Positions 8,840-16,288 of a DNA stretch of 64,000 nucleotides are shown in pieces. The first letter of the stretch is position 1. Each line of letters begins with the position of its first letter. Source of the stretch: Desulforhabdus amnigena (GTDB taxonomy: Bacteria; Desulfobacterota; Syntrophobacteria; Syntrophobacterales; Syntrophobacteraceae); the NCBI RefSeq assembly GCF_027925305.1, contig NZ_BSDR01000001.1:2445001-2509000 (forward strand), written 5' to 3'. The position numbers and the translations under genes were made by a program. The notes beneath the pieces were generated by a model, which worked only from the letters and a program-made list of their open reading frames with translations, was not told the DNA's origin and made no database searches.

Positions 8840-9021
8840 GATGCTTCCTCCTATAAAATCGTAGAGATCAGAAATCCACATTTGTCGACCTTGTGCCGGC
8901 GAAAGCCACGCGCAGGCCCTGGCAGAGCCCTCTTCACGCCGCAGACGACTTGAGTAAAGCGGTCCTACGATAGATAAACGGGTTTTCGCTGAATTTCACC
9001 CGAGGATGAGAAAACAGACCG

Positions 9022-9342
9022 TCAACCGGCGGTGGAACCGGCTGACGCAGCCCTTGTCAGACTCCGGGTGAGCCGCTCATGCAGGGGATGGTTTCCGGGC
9101 ACTTTTTCCTTCAGAAGATCAAGAGCATTTCCATAGTGATATGCAGCTTTTTCATGCCGTCCCTGAAGCTCGCAGACAATGCCCAGGTTGTTGTGGATTT
9201 TTATGGAGGTGCAGCCTCCCCCCCTGGTTTGAGCCAATTCCAGCGCAGCAAGCAGGTTCAGTTCAGCTTCATCGAACTGTCCTCTCCGGCAAGCTTCCAT
9301 GCCGATCCTGTTCAATCTTCCAACAAATCCCATGGCACACAT
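9022..9342 (-). CDS. Short TPR-repeat protein
   Basis: About 106 residues. Two tetratricopeptide-like helical pairs are visible: RIGMEACRRGQFDEAELNLL with ALELAQ, and HNNLGIVCELQGRHEKAAYH followed by YGNALDLL. The Gly/Ala/Tyr/Ala positions are as in TPR consensus. Such small proteins act as protein-protein adaptors. The start at 9342 has GGGAGG about eight bases upstream. It lies 36 bases downstream of the DUF2325 gene and 182 bases before the kinase gene, so it may be a partner in that module. The specific partner is unknown. Confidence 0.7.
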   Translation of the reverse strand: MCAMGFVGRLNRIGMEACRRGQFDEAELNLLAALELAQTRGGGCTSIKIHNNLGIVCELQGRHEKAAYHYGNALDLLKEKVPGNHPLHERLTRSLTRAASAGSTAG

Positions 9343-9377
9343 GTATACAACCTCCCTGAAATATGCCGCGATACAGC

Positions 9378-10520
9378 CTATGCGGCACAATTCCTCAAAA
9401 TTTTCTCCAGTGACTCGGACCCGGTTTCCTTCAGGGCCATGAACTTCTTCCCGGTCTTCTTGCAGACCGCTCTCACCACGCTGAGAGCGCCGTGGCTGTT
9501 CACCGAGGTGATGAAGACGACGATATCCGCCCCGCAGACCAAGCTTTTCAGCTTGTAGCTGCCGTTTCGCACTTCACCGTCATGAAAGAGGGGCTCGGCT
9601 CCAAGCTGCCTGACGATCTCACGGTACTCGGGCTGCATCCTGCTGAGCCCTCCGACAACGGCAACGCGCAAACCGTCCAGGGGACAGTCCCTGCAGCAGT
9701 CCGATTTTTTACCGGCGCAAAGCTCTTTATCCGCGGGCACAATACGGGGCCTTTGGAAAATGCAGATTCCCTTCCTTTCGCCGGCAGCTTCGAGAGAAGC
9801 TGCCGGGGCGACCTTTTCCGGCAAAAGGGTACCCGAATCGGCGAGGATTCTTTCCAGCTCCTTTATTCTCTGGCGGTGACCTTCCAAATCATGCCGCAGC
9901 TTTCGAACCTCCCTGGTCAGCCTCCCTTTGCCGGACTCCTCCGGCCTGCCCGACTCGCGCCGGCACTCCCTCACTATAAGTTGGTTCTTCAAACGTTCAT
10001 TCTCGGCGCACTTTTCCCGCAATTCCCGTTTCAGATCGGCCACCTCCCTTTTCCAGGCTGCGGCCTGTGCCTCGAGGGATCTGACAGCCTCGCTCAGATC
10101 CCTCTCTTTTCCCTTGCCCTCCCTGGCGCCGCGAAGAGCATCCAAGAGCAGTCCATGCACAAGATGACGTCCATGAGACCGCACCTCGGCGCGGCAGTCC
10201 CTCAGGACCGCCCACAGCAGAGGCAGAGGCAAGCTCATCTCCAGCTCTTTTATGTCCTTTAGATGCATCGAGCGAACTCGAGCCACGGTGGACCTGAATC
10301 GATCGTCCAGGTCCCTGGCAATGGCCTTCACGAGATCCATGTCTTGATGGCACGCCTCGTGGAGCCTCACGAATACTTCGACTGTATCCGCCTCGGTCCC
10401 TTCTTCCAGAAGACCGAATTGCCGTGCAAGCTTGCGCAGGTTCTTCGTCCCCTGCGACATGGCGAGAATCGAGACCACGCTGAGACAATCCGCATACCAG
10501 GGATGGTTCCATTGCCTCAT
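9378..10520 (-). CDS. DUF2325 domain protein with coiled-coil centre
   Basis: A 380-residue protein. The N-terminal ~120 residues are helical (VRLHEACHQDMDLVKAIA) and contain His/Cys residues of unknown use. Residues ~135-235 are strongly charged and predicted coiled coil (EAQAAAWKREVADLKRELRE). A Cys-rich stretch follows (ELCAGKKSDCCRDCPLDG), then the C-terminal DUF2325 domain (RVAVVGGLSRMQPEYREIV ... ADIVVFITSVNSHGALSVV), a Rossmann-like fold of unknown function. GGGAGG precedes the ATG by about eight bases. The Cys cluster just before the DUF2325 part could hold a metal. It appears to be the first gene of the minus-strand group 10520-6482. Confidence 0.75.
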   Translation of the reverse strand: MRQWNHPWYADCLSVVSILAMSQGTKNLRKLARQFGLLEEGTEADTVEVFVRLHEACHQDMDLVKAIARDLDDRFRSTVARVRSMHLKDIKELEMSLPLPLLWAVLRDCRAEVRSHGRHLVHGLLLDALRGAREGKGKERDLSEAVRSLEAQAAAWKREVADLKRELREKCAENERLKNQLIVRECRRESGRPEESGKGRLTREVRKLRHDLEGHRQRIKELERILADSGTLLPEKVAPAASLEAAGERKGICIFQRPRIVPADKELCAGKKSDCCRDCPLDGLRVAVVGGLSRMQPEYREIVRQLGAEPLFHDGEVRNGSYKLKSLVCGADIVVFITSVNSHGALSVVRAVCKKTGKKFMALKETGSESLEKILRNCAA

Positions 10521-10614
10521 ACCGATTCCTCCCGTTCCATCAAGTCGATCTCATATACATCAACACTTTGATAGCACTATTTAAAGCAGATATAAGCCTC
10601 ACTTTGCCGTTCTC

Positions 10615-12840
10615 CTACACGCCGATTCCAAGCAACTGCCCGCCCTGGTAGACTAGGACCGCCACGATAAAGGCCACTGAAGTGCCAAACACCGCCGAAA
10701 AGAGGCCCCACTTCCAGCTTCCCGCTTCCCTGGCGAGGCAGACGACGCTCACCACGCAGGGCACGTAGAGCATGGTGAAAAGGATCAGAGAGAGGGCTAC
10801 AAGGGGGTTCCATGCGGAGTCTTTCGCAAGGAGCTCCCGAAGCGATGCATCCTCCTCCGGGTCGACTTCACCCATGGAGTACGCGGTGCCCAGGACCGAT
10901 ACGACCATCTCCTTGGCTGCGAAGCCCCCCACCAGAGCCACGTTGGTGCGCCAATCAAATCCGCAGAAGCGGGTAACGTACTCGAGGGCGGTTCCCATGC
11001 GCCCCGCGACCGAGCCCTTCAAAGCGGCCTGGGCTTGAGCCTGATCCACGGCCAGGAGCTTTCCACGGACCTCCGTCATTTCCTCCGGCAGATTCTCCCC
11101 GGGAAGCTCTCCTTCCAGGGCAACCGCACGAAGATCCTCGGGAAGATGAGCCACAATGGCTTCCCGCTTCGCATCAAAAGCCGCCTTCTCCGATTCCGGA
11201 AGCTCCGGGAAGTTCATGAGCGCCCAGAAAAGAATGGAAACAGCCAGAAGAATGGTTCCCGCCTTCCTTATATAAAGCCAGGCGCGCTCCCAGGTATGAA
11301 TGAGAATGCCGCGCAGGGTGGGCAGCCGATAGGGAGGAAGCTCGAGGAGAAAAGGAGTACTGGGGCCCTTGAGGATCGTCGAGCGGAGAAGTTTTGCGGC
11401 CAGGAACGCCATCGACCAGGAGATGAGAGTCAGCAAAAGCATCATGCGGGCTTCGTTTTCGGAGAAAAAGGCACCGACCAGAAGGGCATAGACGGGAAGC
11501 TTGGCCCCGCAGTTCATGAAAGGAACGGTAAGGATCGTCGCAAGCCGCTCCCTGGAACTGCGGAGCGTTCGTGTCGCCATGACCGCGGGAACGGCGCATC
11601 CGCCGGCAATTCCGCCTCCCACGATGTAAGCCATGAAGGAATTGCCATGAAGCCCGAAAAGCCGGAAGACGCGATCCAGCATGAAGGCTGCCCTTGCCAG
11701 GTAGCCCGAGTCCTCAAGGAGCGCGATTCCCAGGAACATGAAAACGATGAGCGGTACGAAGCCGAGGACCCCACCCACTCCGTCGATGATGCCCTTCGTG
11801 ACGAGCGAGCGGAGATGGCCCGGGGGAAGCCAGGATTCCATGAGACCGCTCAAGGCCGCAAAACCATCTTCCAGCCAGCCGATCGGGATTTCGCTGTAGG
11901 TAAACGTGAAGTAGTAGAGTGCGTACAGGACGAATCCCATAATGACAGGGCCAAGAAAGCGATGGGTGAGAACACGGTCGATCCTGTCCGACAGGTAGAT
12001 GCGGTCGGCGCCGTGTTTTCGCTTTACCACTCCGGATTTCAGCAGTGCGGCGACGAACCCGTAGCGGTGGTCCGCTATGATCGCTTCGGGGTATGCGCTG
12101 AAAGTCTTTTGGAGATGGGCCGCAACTCCATCGGCCATTTTCTCGAGCCCGGAGGAAAGGTCTGGATTTGCTTCCTTTCCTTTCTTAATGACGTCTTCAT
12201 CGGATTCGAGGTACTTCAGGGCCGTCCAACGCGCGGGATGAAGACCGGTAAGGAATCTTTCCGCAAGGATCTTCCGCTCCATTTCATCGAGAACGGGATC
12301 GATATCCGGACCATATGAAATGCGCAGGGGAGTCCAGGCAGCATTTTTGTCGGCAAGCTCGACGGCCGCGGCCAAAAGGGCATCCTTGCCGTTTCCGCTC
12401 CGGGCCACCGTTTCAACCACGGGAGCCCCCAGTTTGCGGGAAAGCTCCGCTGCGTCGATCTCGATACCCCTGCCGTTTGCCACATCCACCATGTTCAGGG
12501 CGATCACGACCGGGATTCCCAATTCGAAGAGCTGAACCGTGAGGTAAAGATTGCGCTCGAGGTTGGAGGCATCGACTATATTGACCACGACACGCGGGTT
12601 TTCCGTCAAGAGAACATTGCGGGCCACAAGTTCCTCGAGGGAATAAGCGGTCAGGGAATAGGTCCCTGGCAGGTCCACCAGGCGGACTTCGCGACCGTTT
12701 GCTTTGCAGCTGCCTTCCTTTCGCTCCACCGTCACCCCGGGATAGTTGGCAACCCTCTGGCGGGCGCCCGTAAGAGCGTTGAAAAGCGTCGTTTTACCGG
12801 AGTTGGGATTGCCGGCGATGGCTATGAGATGCTCATTCAT
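10615..12840 (-). CDS. feoB: Ferrous iron transporter FeoB
   Basis: A 741-residue inner-membrane Fe(II) transporter. The cytosolic G domain is at the N-terminus: G1 GNPNSGKTTLFNALTG, a VANYPGVTVE switch, G3 DLPGTYSL and G4 NMVD. A helical GDI-like segment follows to about residue 270, then membrane helices with the typical gate sequences (PVIMGFVLYALYYFTFTYSE, GGGIAGGCAVPAVMATRTL, NCGAKLPVYALL). Length is close to the family norm. It overlaps feoA by eight bases, so the two are translationally coupled. Together they import Fe(II), the available iron form under anoxia. The promoter upstream of feoA has a DtxR-type palindrome, pointing to iron-dependent repression. Confidence 0.96.
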   Translation of the reverse strand: MNEHLIAIAGNPNSGKTTLFNALTGARQRVANYPGVTVERKEGSCKANGREVRLVDLPGTYSLTAYSLEELVARNVLLTENPRVVVNIVDASNLERNLYLTVQLFELGIPVVIALNMVDVANGRGIEIDAAELSRKLGAPVVETVARSGNGKDALLAAAVELADKNAAWTPLRISYGPDIDPVLDEMERKILAERFLTGLHPARWTALKYLESDEDVIKKGKEANPDLSSGLEKMADGVAAHLQKTFSAYPEAIIADHRYGFVAALLKSGVVKRKHGADRIYLSDRIDRVLTHRFLGPVIMGFVLYALYYFTFTYSEIPIGWLEDGFAALSGLMESWLPPGHLRSLVTKGIIDGVGGVLGFVPLIVFMFLGIALLEDSGYLARAAFMLDRVFRLFGLHGNSFMAYIVGGGIAGGCAVPAVMATRTLRSSRERLATILTVPFMNCGAKLPVYALLVGAFFSENEARMMLLLTLISWSMAFLAAKLLRSTILKGPSTPFLLELPPYRLPTLRGILIHTWERAWLYIRKAGTILLAVSILFWALMNFPELPESEKAAFDAKREAIVAHLPEDLRAVALEGELPGENLPEEMTEVRGKLLAVDQAQAQAALKGSVAGRMGTALEYVTRFCGFDWRTNVALVGGFAAKEMVVSVLGTAYSMGEVDPEEDASLRELLAKDSAWNPLVALSLILFTMLYVPCVVSVVCLAREAGSWKWGLFSAVFGTSVAFIVAVLVYQGGQLLGIGV

Positions 12841-13081
12841 TCCACTTATCCTCCAGCTGGATCAGGATTTGATCGGCCTCGTTGTTGCGAAGAGTCAAGG
12901 TACAGTCGCGGATCCTGACCGCCACTGGATCTTTGAGCGGAGCACGCCCCTGCACCTCCACGGTTGTACCCGGCACCAGGCCCATGTCCCGAATGCGCCG
13001 GCCAAGCTCCCCCTGGGCATCGACCCTCACGATAACCCCCTTTTGCCGCGAAGCCATCTTGCGCAAAGGGATGTCCGTCAT
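12833..13081 (-). CDS. feoA: Ferrous iron transport accessory protein FeoA
   Basis: An SH3-like beta-barrel of about 82 residues, showing GELGRRIRDMGLVPGTTVEV and ADQILIQLED-type strands of the FeoA family. It supports FeoB activity, by a mechanism not settled in the field. The start at 13081 is chosen because GGAGG is five bases upstream and the length is canonical. The frame stays open to 13345, and an ATG at 13198 also has an AAGGAG six bases upstream, so a Lys/Arg-rich N-terminal extension of about 39 residues is possible. The last eight bases overlap feoB. Confidence 0.9.
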   Translation of the reverse strand: MTDIPLRKMASRQKGVIVRVDAQGELGRRIRDMGLVPGTTVEVQGRAPLKDPVAVRIRDCTLTLRNNEADQILIQLEDKWNE

Positions 13082-13394
13082 GGCACCCTCCACCCCTCTT
13101 TTTGCCATACCGCCCGGTTGGTTCTTCGACTCTACAGGAAGCGCCGCCTCCGCGCGCTGCGCCTTCTTCCCTTCCGTTCTGTTCCTGGCCCCTTGCATCC
13201 GCTTCTCCTTTTCTCGGTCAAACACGCCCGACGGCAGCTCGTGGCGGGCCGCCCGGCAGGCTTGATTCAGCCCATGGTTGACCTTCCGGAATCTCTCCCT
13301 GGACATGGAAGACTGGGCACAATCTGACAGGCCTGCAGCCCCCATTCATCTTGCCATCAAAGTACGGATCAACACATACAATCTGGTGCGCCGT

Positions 13395-13422
13395 AATATA
13401 TTAGGTGAACCTAACTTGTCAA
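13395..13422 (-). promoter_or_regulatory. feoAB promoter with DtxR-type palindrome in the spacer
   Basis: Read on the minus strand, TTGACA (13422-13417) and TATATT (13400-13395) are separated by 16 bases, giving a near-ideal sigma-70 promoter. The spacer contains TTAGGT-TC-ACCTAA (13414-13401), a perfect 6+6 palindrome resembling DtxR/IdeR-family iron boxes. A repressor bound there would block polymerase. Initiation near 13388 would leave about 300 bases of leader before the feoA start chosen here, or about 190 before the alternative ATG at 13198. Confidence 0.7.
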
Positions 13423-13632
13423 GCGTTTTTTCGCTCACGAAAAAACGCTGAAGGTGAAGGTCATCAGGCCAGGGAAATCATGCCGGAACTCACTTTTTGA
13501 AGCCTGCGGGAATTGTTATTTTTCAACTGACTTTCCTGAAAAAATCGCTTAGATTGTTCATCCGTAAACTCCCTCCCGCCATAGATCAAAACTTGAACAT
13601 CGAGTATCACTCCAAGCAAGGAGAATGATCCC

Positions 13633-16128
13633 ATGGGTGGTCAAGAAAATCCGGAATCCGAAATCAATCCCGCTGATGAACATCGCCTGGAAGGCATCAG
13701 CCTGGAACAGGCGCGGAAAATGCCGCTGCCCGAACTTCTGGCCAGATTTGATTCCACTGAAGCCGGGCTTTCCGCCGGGGAGGCGAAAACCCGGCTCGAT
13801 GAGTACGGTTTCAATGAAATCAGCGAAAAGAAGATACATCCCATCCTGGAGTTCCTTGGCTTCTTCTGGGGTCCGATTCCATGGATGATCGAGGCGGCGG
13901 CGCTCCTGGCGGGATTCATCCACCACTGGGAGGATTTTTACATTATCCTCACCATGTTGCTGCTCAATGCGGGGGTAGGATTCTGGCAGAGGCAAAAGGC
14001 CGAAAACGCCATTGCTCTGCTCAAGGACAAGCTGGCTCTCAACGCGAGGGTCCAACGCGACCGCCGGTGGATGGAAGTCCCCGCGCGGGAACTGGTTCCC
14101 GGAGATGTGGTCCGCATCCGCCTGGGGGACATTATCCCCGCGGATATCAAGCTCATGGACGGCGACTATTTGATGATCGACGAATCCGCCCTCACCGGGG
14201 AATCTCTACCGGTGGAAAGACCTGTGGGGGATACGGCCTACGCGGGTTCCATCATCCGCCAGGGAGAAATGAATGCTCTGGTGGTGGCGACGGGGATGGA
14301 AACGTTCCTTGGCAAGACAGCCAGACTGGTCACAGAAGCCAGAACGCAAAGCCATTTCCAAAAGGCCCTGGTCAAGATCGGCGACTACCTCATCGCCATC
14401 GGGCTCGGCCTGGTGGCCATCGTTTTCCTCGTCGCCCTGTTCCGTCACGAAAGCCTGATGGAAACGCTTCAGTATGCCCTTGTGCTCACCGTGGCAGCCG
14501 TTCCAGCTACGCTCCCGGCCGTGCTTTCGGTCACTTTGGCCGTAGGAGCGGCCGTACTGGCGGATCGTGGTGCTATTGCGAGCAAAATGGCGGCCATCGA
14601 CGAACTGGCCGGCATGGACATCCTATGCTCGGACAAAACCGGCACCATCACTCAAAATGCCCTCACGGTGGGGGACATTGCACCGTTAGGCCGATTCCTT
14701 CCCGAGGAGGTTCTGGTACACGCCGCTCTCGCTTCCCGCGAGGAGGACCGGGACGCTATCGACGATGCTGTTCTGGCCAGGGTTAAGGAACTGCCCGATG
14801 GCACCGCTACCTCAAGCGGCTACAAAATCCTGGAGTTCAAACCTTTCGACCCCATCTCCAAGCGCACCGAGGCTTTCATTGAAGCCCCGGACGGCAACCG
14901 GTTCCGGGTCGCGAAGGGGGCCCCTCAGGTGATCGCTTCGTTGAGCCGCGAACCGGAGGCAACGGATGCTCTTGTGGAGGAGCAGGTCAACGCCTTTGCG
15001 GCGCAGGGCTATCGCGCCCTCGCTGTAGCCCGCACAGACCAGGCGGGGAATTGGAACCTCATGGGATTGATCTCTCTTTACGACCCACCGCGACCCGAAT
15101 CGGCTCAGACCATCCAGTTGGCCCAGTCCCTGGGGATCCAGGTCAAAATGGTTACGGGCGATCATAAGGCCATCGCTCAAAATATCGCCCGCCAGGTGAA
15201 CCTGGGAACCCATTTCCAGCTCGCTTCCGACCTGCTCGATCTACCCGACCGCAAGGCCAGGCACCTGGTGAAGACGGCGGACGGCTTTGCTCAGGTCTTC
15301 CCCGAACATAAGTATCACATCATCGAACTGCTGCAGGAAGGGGGACACATCGTGGGGATGACCGGTGACGGCGTGAACGATGCTCCGGCCCTCAGGAAAG
15401 CGGACGTGGGGATTGCCGTGGCGGGGGCTACGGACGCAGCCAAATCGGCAGCCCATATTGTGCTCACTCACCCCGGCCTCGGTGTGATTGTGGATGCCAT
15501 TCAGGAGAGCCGCAAGATCTTTCAGCGCATGAAAAGCTACGCCATTTACCGCATTGGAGGCATCATCCGGGTCCTGCTGTTCGTCACACTCTCCATCCTT
15601 ATCTTCAACTTCTATCCCGTGACTGCCGTCATGATCGTTTTGATGACACTCCTGAACGATCTGCCCATCCTCTCCATCGCCTACGACAACGTGAGCTACT
15701 CGAGGCAACCGGAGAAGTGGAACATGCGGGAAATCCTGAGCATCGCCACCTACCTTGGACTGATGGGAGTATTTTTTTCCTTCAGCATTTTCCTGGTGGC
15801 GCTGAAAATGCTCCACCTCAATCACCAGCAGATCCAGACGCTCATCTTTCTCAAGCTCAGCATAGCCGGATACCTGGACATCTTCATGGGGAGGACCCGC
15901 AGCTTTTTCTGGTCCAGCAGACCGGGAGCCATGCTGCTCTGGTCCGGGATCGCTACGCGAATCCTGGCAACGGCCATCGCCTTGTTCGGCTGGTATATGA
16001 CTTCCATCTCCTGGCAACTGGTGCTGATCGTTTGGGGATGGGCCGCGGTAGAACTCCTGGTCACCGACCCTATCAAAGTCTGGGTTTACAGGGTGCTTGA
16101 CCACAACGGGATCATCTTTCGTCGGTAA
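13633..16128 (+). CDS. P3A-type plasma-membrane proton-efflux ATPase
   Basis: An 831-residue P-type ATPase. Visible motifs are the actuator LTGESLPVE, the phosphorylation site CSDKTGTITQ (Asp at about residue 334) and the hinge MTGDGVNDAPALRKADVGIA. Membrane segment 4 reads TVAAVPATLPAVLSVTLAVG. There is no metal-binding CPx motif and no N-terminal HMA domain. The short N-terminus and the VAAVPATLPAV signature fit plant/fungal-like H+-ATPases (type IIIA), which also occur in anaerobic bacteria. It would pump protons outward at the expense of ATP, supporting acid tolerance or membrane energisation. AAGGAG lies nine bases before the ATG. It is divergent from feoAB; ion specificity is inferred from family. 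Confidence 0.9.
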   Translation: MGGQENPESEINPADEHRLEGISLEQARKMPLPELLARFDSTEAGLSAGEAKTRLDEYGFNEISEKKIHPILEFLGFFWGPIPWMIEAAALLAGFIHHWEDFYIILTMLLLNAGVGFWQRQKAENAIALLKDKLALNARVQRDRRWMEVPARELVPGDVVRIRLGDIIPADIKLMDGDYLMIDESALTGESLPVERPVGDTAYAGSIIRQGEMNALVVATGMETFLGKTARLVTEARTQSHFQKALVKIGDYLIAIGLGLVAIVFLVALFRHESLMETLQYALVLTVAAVPATLPAVLSVTLAVGAAVLADRGAIASKMAAIDELAGMDILCSDKTGTITQNALTVGDIAPLGRFLPEEVLVHAALASREEDRDAIDDAVLARVKELPDGTATSSGYKILEFKPFDPISKRTEAFIEAPDGNRFRVAKGAPQVIASLSREPEATDALVEEQVNAFAAQGYRALAVARTDQAGNWNLMGLISLYDPPRPESAQTIQLAQSLGIQVKMVTGDHKAIAQNIARQVNLGTHFQLASDLLDLPDRKARHLVKTADGFAQVFPEHKYHIIELLQEGGHIVGMTGDGVNDAPALRKADVGIAVAGATDAAKSAAHIVLTHPGLGVIVDAIQESRKIFQRMKSYAIYRIGGIIRVLLFVTLSILIFNFYPVTAVMIVLMTLLNDLPILSIAYDNVSYSRQPEKWNMREILSIATYLGLMGVFFSFSIFLVALKMLHLNHQQIQTLIFLKLSIAGYLDIFMGRTRSFFWSSRPGAMLLWSGIATRILATAIALFGWYMTSISWQLVLIVWGWAAVELLVTDPIKVWVYRVLDHNGIIFRR

Positions 16129-16288
16129 GAGCAGCCGTTCCTCCCCACCGGCAGCCGACGCATTGGATTTTAAGGCGGACCGTCCGGCAAGGTGCCCTTT
16201 TTTAAGGCGGAGGACCGGGGATCTCTGAGCAACCAGGATTCCCGCTTTTGCCGGAGCGACCGATACAGAGGATAAGGCCGGCGCATTC

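Noticed and set aside
13633-16128. Metal (P1B) ATPase forming a ferrosome set with the HMA2 genes
   Set aside because: No CPx motif or HMA domain; the membrane signature is that of a type IIIA proton pump.
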